Shown here one piece after another: positions 1-6,139 of a DNA stretch of 10,267 nt (positions are counted from its first letter, which is position 1; the number at the start of each line of letters is the position of its first letter). The DNA is from Trebonia sp. (lineage in GTDB: Bacteria > Actinomycetota > Actinomycetes > Streptosporangiales > Streptosporangiaceae): NCBI GenBank assembly GCA_030043595.1, contig JASHXJ010000123.1, positions 1 to 10,267 of the forward strand, in the 5' to 3' direction. The notes under the pieces are model-generated. The model saw only the letters and a program-made list of their open reading frames with translations. It did no database searches and had not been told where the DNA came from. The position numbers and the translations under genes are program-made.

Positions 1-720
1 CACGAGCTGTCGGGCGGCCAGCAGCAGCGGGTCGCGATCGCCCGGGCGCTGGCGCCCCGGCCGCGGCTCGTGCTGCTCGACGAGCCGTTCGCGGCCCTGG
101 ACGCCAGCCTGCGCGCCACGGTCCGCGCCGACGTGCTCGGCGCGCTGCGCGCTACCGGGACGACCGCCGTGCTGGTCACCCACGACCAGGACGAGGCGCT
201 GTCGGTGGCCGACTACGTGGCGGTCCTGCGGGACGGCATCATCACGCAGGCGGGCGCGCCGCGTTCGGTGTACGCGGCGCCGGCCGACGCGTGGACGGCG
301 GGATTCCTGGGTACCGCCAACCTGCTGCCAGGGGTGCTGGCAGCAGGCCCGGCCGGCCCGGCTGGCGTGCGGACCGCGCTCGGCTGGCATGAGCTGCGCG
401 ATCCGGGACAGCTGCCGGGAGCCGCCGGGGAGGTGACCGTGCTGATCAGGCCGGAGCAGATCGCGCTGTCCCCGGTCGCCGCGTCCGCCTCCGACGCGTC
501 CCGCGGCGCCGACCTGCCCGCGGGCGCGGTGACCGGCAAGGTCAGGCAGACGTGGTACCACGGGCACGACGCGCTCATCTCCGTCGACGTCGCCGAGGCC
601 GGCCTGCTGCACGTCCGGGCGCTGGGCAGCGCGCTCCCGGCCCCCGCGTCGGAGGTCAGCCTGCTGGTAACCGGCCCGGTCACCGCCTGGCTCGCCGGGT
701 CAGGCACTCCGGGCAGGTAG
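1..720 (+). CDS. ABC transporter ATP-binding protein, 5'-truncated by window edge
   Basis: This is the C-terminal part (239 residues visible) of an importer ATPase that would power solute uptake from the inner face of the membrane. The window opens inside the ABC signature (HELSGGQQQR, then VAIARAL). Walker B and the catalytic Glu follow (RLVLLDEPF), then a D-loop (AALDA) and the H-loop (VLVTHDQDEA). Beyond about residue 95 comes a C-terminal region with a TOBE_2-like stretch (EVTVLIRPEQIALSP), as in the PotA/FbpC/MalK class for polyamine, iron(III), thiamine or sugar import. The Walker A part lies upstream of the window. The substrate cannot be decided because no permease or binding protein is visible. 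It ends in TAG 9 nt before the phosphatase gene, so cotranscription with it is possible. Confidence 0.93.
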   Translation, partial: HELSGGQQQRVAIARALAPRPRLVLLDEPFAALDASLRATVRADVLGALRATGTTAVLVTHDQDEALSVADYVAVLRDGIITQAGAPRSVYAAPADAWTAGFLGTANLLPGVLAAGPAGPAGVRTALGWHELRDPGQLPGAAGEVTVLIRPEQIALSPVAASASDASRGADLPAGAVTGKVRQTWYHGHDALISVDVAEAGLLHVRALGSALPAPASEVSLLVTGPVTAWLAGSGTPGR

Positions 721-729
721 CGTCAAATC

Positions 730-1668
730 ATGCGACTTGGGGTGCTGGACGTCGGCTCGAACACGGTTCACCTACTGGTTGTTGACGCGTACCCGGGGGC
801 GCGCCCGCTGCCGGCGTTCTCGCACAAGGTCGAGCTTCCGCTGGCGGCCTACCTCAAGCGGGACAACACGCTGTCCGCGGAGGGCGCGGAGCGGCTGACG
901 TCAGTGGTGGCGGAGGCGATGCGGATCGCCGAGGACAAGGGCGTCGAAGAGCTGATCGCCTTCGCCACGTCCGCGGTCCGCGACGCGGCCAACAGCGATA
1001 GCGTGCTGGCCGGCATCCAGCAGGACACGGGGGCTCGGATCAGGGTGCTGTCCGGTGAGAACGAGGCACGGCTGACGTTCCTGGCCGCCCGCCGGTGGTT
1101 CGGCTGGTCGTCCGGACGGCTGCTCGTCATCGACATCGGCGGCGGCTCGCTGGAGATGGCCGCGGGGCCGGACGAGGAACCGGAGGCGGCGATGTCGCTG
1201 CCGCTCGGCGCCGGCCGCCTCACCAGGGACTGGCTGCCCGACGACCCGCCGTCCCCTGAGCAGGTGCGCGCGCTGCGCAGGCACGTGCGCGCGGAGATCG
1301 CCCGGCATGCCGGGACCGTGCTCAGGCACGGCACGGCCGATCACGTCGTGGGCACGTCCAAGACGTTCCGGCAGCTCGCCAGGATCGCCGGCGCGGCGCC
1401 GTCGAGCGAGGGATTTTACGCAAAGCGGTTCCTCAAGCACACCGACGTCGCCATGTGGGCCGAGCGTCTTACCGCCATGGACCAGGGCGAGCGCACCCGG
1501 CTGCCCGGGGTTTCCCAAGGCAGGGCGGCGCAGATGACCGGCGGCGCCATCGTGGCCGACGCGGTGCTGGACCTGATGGGGGTCTCTCAGCTGGAGATCT
1601 GCCCGTGGGCGCTGCGCGAAGGCGTCATACTCAAGCGCCTGGACATGCTCGACGAACGGTCGTCGTAG
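730..1668 (+). CDS. ppx: Ppx/GppA family phosphatase (exopolyphosphatase-like)
   Basis: A 312-residue member of the ASKHA-fold Ppx/GppA family, which hydrolyses polyphosphate and/or pppGpp in the cytoplasm. Family motifs are visible in order: the phosphate-1 loop near the N terminus (DVGSNTVHLLV), FATSAVRDAAN around residue 80, SGENEARLTFLA around 107, the phosphate-2 loop DIGGGSLEMAAG around 135, GTSKTFRQLA around 208, and the C-terminal PWALREGVILKRLD. Length fits the short two-domain actinobacterial form, which lacks the C-terminal HD-like extension of E. coli Ppx. The ATG at 730 opens directly on the conserved first strand; a weak purine stretch (GGCAGGTAG) overlaps the stop of the preceding ATPase gene. 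Whether the substrate is polyP or pppGpp cannot be told from motifs. The stop codon lies inside a terminator palindrome. Confidence 0.93.
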   Translation: MRLGVLDVGSNTVHLLVVDAYPGARPLPAFSHKVELPLAAYLKRDNTLSAEGAERLTSVVAEAMRIAEDKGVEELIAFATSAVRDAANSDSVLAGIQQDTGARIRVLSGENEARLTFLAARRWFGWSSGRLLVIDIGGGSLEMAAGPDEEPEAAMSLPLGAGRLTRDWLPDDPPSPEQVRALRRHVRAEIARHAGTVLRHGTADHVVGTSKTFRQLARIAGAAPSSEGFYAKRFLKHTDVAMWAERLTAMDQGERTRLPGVSQGRAAQMTGGAIVADAVLDLMGVSQLEICPWALREGVILKRLDMLDERSS

Positions 1669-1695
1669 GGCCGCGGCCGACGGCCGCGGCCCTAC
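1665..1695. terminator. Perfect 31-nt GC-rich palindrome, likely bidirectional terminator
   Basis: The arms 1665-1679 and 1681-1695 are perfect reverse complements (15 nt each) around a single central A. This gives a hairpin of about 14 bp with a three-base loop. It lies between the convergent phosphatase gene, whose TAG at 1666-1668 is inside the left arm, and the coiled-coil gene ending at 1706. There is no U tract on either side, as is common for actinobacterial terminators. The symmetry suits it to both directions. Confidence 0.8.
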
Positions 1696-1705
1696 GGCTG
1701 CCTTG

Positions 1706-3040
1706 TCACGGGATCATGCGGACGCCTTCTGTTGGCTCGTCCGGGTCGATGAGCCCGGTGCGGCCAGCGTCCCGCTTGCCCTCCCTGTCGGCGGCCAGCC
1801 GATCGGCCGCTAGCCGGTCTGCCGACAGCCGGTCTGCCGACAGCCCGTCGCCGAGCCCCGAGCCGCCCAGGCCCGGGCCAGGCGGGTACGTGCCCGGTAC
1901 CGACGGACCAGGCCGGGGCGGGCCGCTCGGCATTGGCATGGGGGAACGCGGCGTCCCGTCCTGGAGCGAGCCGCCGAGCCGTGCCGCGCCAGGCACGCCA
2001 GGCGCGGACGGAGCGGCACCTGGGCGCCCCACCGGAACATGCCCGGACCCGGGCAGCGTGCCGCCGCTGACCGGGCCTGACCCGTCGGGCGCGGAATCGG
2101 CGCCAGGACCGCCCGGACGGCTCGGCAGCCCAGGCCGTGAGGGCGGCGGTGGCGGGCCGTCCACGCCGCCCGCACGCGGCGGAGCGGCGGCACCGGTGGC
2201 GACCGTCTCGGGCGCCGGCGGCGCCAGCAGTGCCAGGTCCAAGTCCGGGTCGGGTTCGTCGTCGGCCTCGGCCGCGTCGGCCGCCTCCGCCATGCTGACC
2301 GCCTTGGTGACCGACTGGTTGACCTCTTCCTCCAGCGACATGCGCGCGGCTTCGGCGGCGACCAGGCCCTGGACGCCGTCCAGGATGTCGGTGAGCCGGC
2401 GGACCGTTTCCGCGTGCCGGGTGCTCAGCAGGTTGAGCCTGCGCTCGGCACCGTCGTGGATGGCCGTGGCGCGCGCTGTCGCCTCGTCAAGGACCTTCTT
2501 GGCCTGTGACTTGGCGTTGGCCAGCGCGGCGTCCGCCTTCTTCCTGGTTTCGCTGGTGAGCCGGTCCGCCTCGGTCCGCGCGGCGGTACGCGTCTTGTCA
2601 GCTTCGTTGCGTGCCGCGGAGATGGCCCGCTCAGCCTGCTCCTGAGCAGCGGTCAGCATCCGTTCGGCCTGGTCGCGCGCGTCGGCCCGGACCCGCTCAG
2701 ATTCCTGCTGCGCGTCGCCGCGCTGCTTGGCGATGTCTTCGTCGGCCTTGTTCTTCTGGGCCTTCGCCTCGTCGTCTGCCAGCTTGAGGATCTGGGCGAT
2801 GCGCTCGCTGACCTCCTCGTGCGCCGGCCTGCCCGAGAGCGCCTGCTGGCGGACGGTGGAAATCTCACGGCGCAGGTGCTCGGTCTCGTCGAGGGCGCGG
2901 GCCAGGCGCTGCTCGAGCTCGCGGATCTCGTTGTTTCTGCGGGCAACGAAGTCATCGACCTGTCGGCGGCTATAGCCGCGCATCTGCATCTCAAATTCTT
3001 CATGCAAGAGGTTCGGCAGGAGGTCACTATTTTCATTCAT
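1706..3040 (-). CDS. DivIVA-motif coiled-coil protein with Pro/Gly-rich tail
   Basis: A 444-residue protein. Residues 15-33 hold a DivIVA/Wag31-like N-terminal motif (RGYSRRQVDDFVARR at 21-35). A long charged Ala/Glu/Arg-rich coiled coil runs from about 36 to 235. It is followed by an acidic linker (about 250-270), then about 125 residues dominated by Pro, Gly and Ser. Near the C terminus come four tandem pentapeptides of the form L-S/A-A-D-R (residues 400-419). The architecture resembles actinobacterial polar-growth or intermediate-filament-like proteins such as DivIVA/Wag31 relatives and FilP-type 'cellulose-binding' proteins, so a cytoskeletal or cell-pole scaffold role is inferred. No catalytic motif is visible. 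The ATG at 3040 has no good ribosome-binding site; Met18 or Met20 are alternatives but would cut into the motif region. It converges on the phosphatase gene across a shared terminator. Confidence 0.85.
   Translation of the reverse strand: MNENSDLLPNLLHEEFEMQMRGYSRRQVDDFVARRNNEIRELEQRLARALDETEHLRREISTVRQQALSGRPAHEEVSERIAQILKLADDEAKAQKNKADEDIAKQRGDAQQESERVRADARDQAERMLTAAQEQAERAISAARNEADKTRTAARTEADRLTSETRKKADAALANAKSQAKKVLDEATARATAIHDGAERRLNLLSTRHAETVRRLTDILDGVQGLVAAEAARMSLEEEVNQSVTKAVSMAEAADAAEADDEPDPDLDLALLAPPAPETVATGAAAPPRAGGVDGPPPPPSRPGLPSRPGGPGADSAPDGSGPVSGGTLPGSGHVPVGRPGAAPSAPGVPGAARLGGSLQDGTPRSPMPMPSGPPRPGPSVPGTYPPGPGLGGSGLGDGLSADRLSADRLAADRLAADREGKRDAGRTGLIDPDEPTEGVRMIP
1784..1843 (-). 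repeat. Four tandem 15-bp coding repeats (LSADR/LAADR)
   Basis: Within the C-terminal tail of the coiled-coil gene, four 15-bp units encode LSADR, LSADR, LAADR, LAADR. The two LSADR units are almost identical at DNA level (CTGCCGACAGCC repeated on the + strand), which suggests recent expansion by slippage. The unit number may vary between strains. Confidence 0.8.
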
Positions 3041-3520
3041 GGCATCACGAGAATCTTTGGGTCCAGGGGTGGGTCGGCGGGAACGGTGTCCGGAGTCTAA
3101 CGGGGGCCGGGCTTGCCAGACGGCCCGGGTAATCGGGACGAGCTAGCGGGCTGGCGCCGATGGGCGCGCGCCGCCGCCAGCCGTCACGGGCAGCCAGACG
3201 CGACCGGTCGTACATCGGGACGTCTCGGAAGTACGGGACGATCGTCGTGTATGGGAGCAGTCACTCATATGACTCTTCTCCGGTGAGACCGCCGCCCGCA
3301 ACCGAAACGGATGAGTGTCCCGTTATATCCGAACTTGGTACGTTACGGAAGGTATCAAAGTTGATTCCTGGGTCGTGTCAGTCTTACTGAGGCATAGTGC
3401 GCTGGAGGCTATACCCCGCCATCCTGGTGCCGAACCGTGACTTCGCGGGCGCGGCAGGCGCCTGCACGGGGCGCCTCGAGGCGCTTTGCGGCGACATCGT
3501 GACGCGCGGGCCTTGCGCAG

Positions 3521-3546
3521 CGTAACCTGTAGTCAGGTAGTTACCC
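3521..3546. promoter_or_regulatory. Imperfect inverted-repeat box, copy 1 (CGTAACCTG / CAGGTAGTTACC)
   Basis: CGTAACCTG at 3521-3529 and CAGGTAGTTACC at 3534-3545 face each other. The right arm is the reverse complement of GTAACCTG except for a 2-nt insertion (AG). The same two arms recur at 3780-3810. The box lies just upstream of GATAAT (3550-3555), where an activator or repressor site would be placed. The binding protein is unknown. Confidence 0.45.
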
Positions 3547-3779
3547 TCCGATAATCGGACATCCCGGACCTATCGTCATGTAGTGGGACGCATGGCGTGA
3601 CGGGGGCTGCAGCTCAATATGGCGAGTGCAGTTCCGGAAGTAATCAGATGTCCGATACCAGGAACGGAACGCATTCCGTGGTCCATTCGCGGAATCGTTA
3701 CATCGATGGCGGGTAAAACCGTACGCAAGGGTGGTGCGCGAATGACCCCGATGGGTCATGCGGAGGAATGGTGTCACGA

Positions 3780-3810
3780 CGTAACCTGGAGAACGGGCCA
3801 GGTAGTTCCC
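3780..3810. promoter_or_regulatory. Imperfect inverted-repeat box, copy 2
   Basis: CGTAACCTG (3780-3788) and CAGGTAGTTCCC (3799-3810) repeat the arms of the box at 3521-3546. The spacer is 10 nt rather than 4. It ends 11 nt before the GTG at 3822, so it lies in the 5' leader of the small gene and could act as operator DNA or as an RNA hairpin. Its position argues that translation starts at 3822 and not at the upstream ATG 3768. Confidence 0.45.
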
Positions 3811-3821
3811 GGTCAACGGAG

Positions 3822-3995
3822 GTGAGCACGATTCCCAGGCAGGTCGATCTTCGTGTTCACGACGACGTGGCCTTGGCCGAGATCGAGCTCTACTCCGAGG
3901 TGCTCAGCGCGGTGGCGGCCAGTGACGGGCCGCTCTCCCCGACGGAGCTGGATGCCGTGCTCGGCGTCCGGCCGGTGTGCGGCTGCGCGTCCTGA
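3822..3995 (+). CDS. Small protein of unknown function (57 aa)
   Basis: I do not recognise this protein. From GTG 3822 it is 57 residues, acidic and Ala/Leu-rich. A likely helix (DDVALAEIELYSEVLSAVAA) is followed by SDGPLSPTELDAVLGV and the C-terminal tail RPVCGCAS, which holds the only two cysteines (CGC). The LSPTELDAVLG stretch reads as a second short helix. The alternative start ATG 3768, with GGAGG only 1 nt away, would add 18 residues encoded across the duplicated box. At 3822 a GGAGG overlaps the start codon, so neither site is ideal. Codon use in the 3822-3995 part is strongly G/C at third positions, unlike the DNA upstream, which supports a real gene beginning near 3822. It converges on mshD with an 18-nt gap. 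A RiPP precursor is conceivable, but no modifying enzyme lies in the window. Confidence 0.6.
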   Translation: MSTIPRQVDLRVHDDVALAEIELYSEVLSAVAASDGPLSPTELDAVLGVRPVCGCAS

Positions 3996-4013
3996 GGTGT
4001 CCTTGGCCGGTCG

Positions 4014-4967
4014 CTAGGCGTGCCGGTACATGACGTCGGTGCTCCACCGGCGCAGTCCCAGCGTGGTGTACATCCTGATGGCTGGCGCGTTGGACTCATC
4101 GACGTAGAGCATCACCTGGGCAAGCCCAAGCCGCTGCAGGTGCGCCAGGCCGGCGAGGGTCAGCGCGCGGCCGAGGCCGCTGCCCTGCTGGGCGGGATCG
4201 ACGCCCACCACGTACACCTCGCCGATAGGCGCGCCGCCGTCCTGCGCCGGGTGCACCTTCGTCCAGTGAAAGCCGGCCAGCCTTCCGTCGCGCTCGGCGA
4301 GGAAGAAGCCATCCGGGTCGAACCAGGGCTCCGTCTCGCGCAGCTCCAGGTCTGACCTGGTCCACGAGCCTTGCTCGGGATGGCTGGCGAATGCCCGCCG
4401 GTTCACCTGCAGCCACGCCTCCTCGTCCTGCCCTGGCCGGAACGTGCGCAGTGTCGTCCCCGGCGGCAGCACCGGGCTGGGGATCGCGTCCCCGGCCAGC
4501 GGCATGCGCATCTGCCAGAGCGCGCGGAACCGGGTGAAGCCGGCCGACCTGGCCAGCGCCGCGGCGGCGGGCAGGTCCCCGTGCGCCCACAGCCGGATGC
4601 CGTGGCCGCCCGCGCCCGCGGTCAGCGCGGCTGTCAGCGCGGTGCCGTACCCCCGGCGGCGGTACGCCGGGTGCACGACCAGCTCACCGCTCATGTCGCC
4701 GGCTCCGGCGCCATCGCCGCCGCCATCGTCCCCCTCGTCCGCGGTGTCGAGGTGCGCGTAGCCGGCCACGGTGTCCGCTGAGTCATCGGCGAAGAGCAGC
4801 AGGTCGCGGGATCGCTCCGGGCTGCGGTGCCGGACATGCAGCAGTACGTGCTCCGACAGCGCCGCGACGCCGTCCGCATGCCTGGCGGCATCGGCCAGCT
4901 CGAGGACCAGGGCTGCCTGTCCGGGTGCGAGGGGTCCAGCTGAGATGGAGGCCGCGGCCCCCGTCAC
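4014..4967 (-). CDS. mshD: Mycothiol synthase (tandem GNAT acetyltransferase)
   Basis: MshD transfers acetyl from acetyl-CoA to Cys-GlcN-Ins, the last step of mycothiol synthesis in the actinobacterial cytoplasm. The 317 residues fit the usual length and show two GNAT domains. In the N-terminal one, TVAGYAHLD is followed by the CoA loop VVHPAYRRRGYGTAL and ARSAGFTRFRALWQMRMPL. In the C-terminal one, LRTFRPGQDEEAWLQVN is followed by RAFASHPEQGSWT, FFLAERDGRLAGFHWTKVHP, GEVYVVGVDPAQQGSGLGRAL and YVDESNAPAIRMYTTLGL. The C-terminal half is the catalytically competent one in the family. The start is GTG 4967, which overlaps the glnR stop as GTGA, so the two are translationally coupled. A low-complexity Asp/Gly run (about residues 77-90) in the first domain is a local variation. 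Confidence 0.96.
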   Translation of the reverse strand: MTGAAASISAGPLAPGQAALVLELADAARHADGVAALSEHVLLHVRHRSPERSRDLLLFADDSADTVAGYAHLDTADEGDDGGGDGAGAGDMSGELVVHPAYRRRGYGTALTAALTAGAGGHGIRLWAHGDLPAAAALARSAGFTRFRALWQMRMPLAGDAIPSPVLPPGTTLRTFRPGQDEEAWLQVNRRAFASHPEQGSWTRSDLELRETEPWFDPDGFFLAERDGRLAGFHWTKVHPAQDGGAPIGEVYVVGVDPAQQGSGLGRALTLAGLAHLQRLGLAQVMLYVDESNAPAIRMYTTLGLRRWSTDVMYRHA

Positions 4968-5710
4968 CGGTCCGCTGCGATCGCTGTCGACGTGTCCGGC
5001 GTGAGCACCCCGGTGCCGTCACGGTCCCCGGGGACGCCCTTCACGGGCACGAACCGGTAGCCGACGTTGCGCACGGTGCCGATGAGCGCCTCGTGTTCCG
5101 GGCCGAGCTTGGCGCGCAGCCGCCGGACGTGCACGTCGACGGTCCTCGTGCCGCCGAAGTAGTCATATCCCCAGACCTCCTGCAGCAGGTGGGCCCGGGT
5201 GAACACCCGGCCAGGATGCTGCGCGAGGAACTTGAGCAGCTCGAACTCCTTGAACGTCAGGTCCAGCACGCGGCCGCGCAGCCGCGCCGAGTAGGTGGCC
5301 TCGTCGATCGCGAGGTCGCCCGACCGGATCTCGTCCGGGGCGTCCGCGGCGGCACGCATGGCGCGGCGGCCGACGGCCAGCCGGAGCCTCGCCTCGACTT
5401 CGGCGGGGCCGGCCGTGTTCAGGATCACATCGTCGGCGTTCCACTCCGCGCTGACCGCGGCGAGGCCGCCCTCGGTGACGATGGCGAGCATCGGGCAGTC
5501 AAGGCCTGTCGTGTGCAACAGCCGGCAGATACTCTTGGCATGCGCGAGATCGCGTCGCGCGTCGACTAGGACGACATCAGCCGGCGGAGCCTCAACCAGT
5601 GCGGAGGGGTCGGCGGGCAGCACGCGGACGGAGTGCAGCAGCAGGCCGAGGGCAGGCAGAACCTCCGCTGAAGGCTCAAGAACACCGGTCACCAACAGCA
5701 GTTCGCTCAC
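4964..5710 (-). CDS. glnR: Nitrogen-response transcriptional regulator GlnR (OmpR-type, orphan)
   Basis: A 248-residue global nitrogen regulator that binds DNA upstream of ammonium-assimilation genes in actinobacteria. Residues 3-118 form the receiver domain, with VLPALGLLLHSVRVLP, ADVVLVDARRD (Asp50) and VTEGGLAAVSAEW. The acidic pair normally preceding the phospho-Asp pocket is replaced by Thr8-Gly9, as expected for this phosphorylation-independent orphan family. Residues about 130-230 form the winged helix, nearly identical to Streptomyces GlnR as I recall it (RVLDLTFKEFELLKFLAQHP, GYDYFGGTRTVDVHVRRLR, IGTVRNVGYRF). The C-terminal tail is short and unconserved. Start GTG 5710 is chosen because GGAGG lies 9 nt upstream and the product begins exactly at the family N terminus; the frame stays open far upstream by GC bias only. 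It overlaps mshD by 4 nt and is divergent from the MoaD-like gene. Confidence 0.96.
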   Translation of the reverse strand: MSELLLVTGVLEPSAEVLPALGLLLHSVRVLPADPSALVEAPPADVVLVDARRDLAHAKSICRLLHTTGLDCPMLAIVTEGGLAAVSAEWNADDVILNTAGPAEVEARLRLAVGRRAMRAAADAPDEIRSGDLAIDEATYSARLRGRVLDLTFKEFELLKFLAQHPGRVFTRAHLLQEVWGYDYFGGTRTVDVHVRRLRAKLGPEHEALIGTVRNVGYRFVPVKGVPGDRDGTGVLTPDTSTAIAADR

Positions 5711-5755
5711 CTGACGCCACCTCCGGTCTCGCGACGCACTAACGCCATCATTATC

Positions 5756-5785
5756 TGTATAAACACAAACGAGACCCGGAGGCAA
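5756..5785 (-). promoter_or_regulatory. Candidate glnR promoter in AT-rich core
   Basis: Reading the minus strand, TTGCCT (5785-5780) and TATACA (5761-5756) are separated by 18 nt, giving a plausible housekeeping -35/-10 pair and a 5' leader of roughly 40 nt for glnR. The same AT-rich core reads TATAAA (5758-5763) on the + strand but lacks a good -35 in that direction. GGTCTCG (5725-5731) and CGAGACC (5770-5776) are 7-bp inverted arms flanking the core, a possible operator. Confidence 0.45.
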
Positions 5786-5821
5786 CATTGCCCAGGTCCC
5801 GTTGAAGCGAGGATATCCGAC

Positions 5822-6082
5822 TTGGCCAAGGTAACGATCAGGTACTGGGCCGCTGCGAAGGATGCCGCGGGCGTGCCAGAGGAATCCCTGGACGCTGTGT
5901 CGCTCGCCGACGCGCTTAACGCGGCGATCGCCCGCCGGGAACCCGGCAGCCGGCTGCACGAGATCCTCGCGAGGTCGTCGTTCCTGGTGAATGCCGATCC
6001 CGTCGGGCGTGCCGCGAAAGAGTCGGTCGCGCTCGACGATGGCGCGGTCATAGAAGTTTTGCCTCCGTTCGCGGGCGGCTGA
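5822..6082 (+). CDS. MoaD/ThiS family sulfur-carrier protein
   Basis: An 86-residue ubiquitin-fold sulfur carrier. Such proteins are adenylated and thiocarboxylated on a C-terminal Gly-Gly and donate sulfur for molybdopterin, thiamine or cysteine synthesis. The sequence starts with the first strand VTIRYWAAAKDAAGVPEESL, contains the loop FLVNADPVG and ends in VIEVLPPFAGG, with the required terminal GG. TTG 5822 is the start, preceded by GAGGAT at suitable spacing (about 9 nt). No MoaE, MoeB or ThiF-like partner lies in the window, so the pathway is open. Downstream sulfurtransferase and thioredoxin genes suggest a sulfur-relay role (inference). It is divergent from glnR. Confidence 0.9.
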   Translation: MAKVTIRYWAAAKDAAGVPEESLDAVSLADALNAAIARREPGSRLHEILARSSFLVNADPVGRAAKESVALDDGAVIEVLPPFAGG

Positions 6083-6139
6083 TATATCGGGGGGAGGAGC
6101 CGTCCGCAGCCATGGACCGAGGGAGCCCGGTGAGTAAGC

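Larger units (their letters stand above)
3041..3821. other. Long intergenic/regulatory region with clustered inverted repeats
   Basis: About 780 nt between the divergent coiled-coil gene and the small + strand gene. It is visibly less GC-rich than the flanks, and I see no ORF with convincing codon use or homology. Structures seen: AGTCA-N6-TGACT (3259-3274); the palindromes GCAGGCGCCTGC (3454-3465) and GCGCCTCGAGGCGC followed by TTT (3471-3487); a two-copy box at 3521-3546 and 3780-3810; the distant pair ATCGGACATC (3554-3563) and GATGTCCGAT (3647-3656); TTCCGGAA (3632-3639); and ACGGAA-CGCA-TTCCGT (3664-3679). A GATAAT at 3550-3555 resembles a -10 element but lacks a good -35. The region probably holds promoters and operators for the divergent genes, and an unannotated small RNA is possible. 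Confidence 0.6.

Noticed and set aside
1455..2645. Long plus-strand ORF (396 aa) antisense to the coiled-coil gene
   Set aside because: Ser/Ala/Pro/Gly-rich low-complexity translation mirroring the minus-strand gene, which has a recognisable DivIVA motif and coiled coil.
3160..3390. 76-aa plus-strand ORF in the intergenic region
   Set aside because: Mixed codon use without G/C third-position bias, no recognisable motif, and no ribosome-binding site worth naming. It remains a remote possibility only.
3521..3546. GlnR binding site
   Set aside because: The GTAAC arms are suggestive, but the GAAAC half-sites with 6-nt spacing required by the GlnR consensus are absent.
3541..3816. 91-aa minus-strand ORF across the inverted-repeat cluster
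   Set aside because: No coding bias, and it spans both copies of the duplicated box. More likely regulatory DNA.
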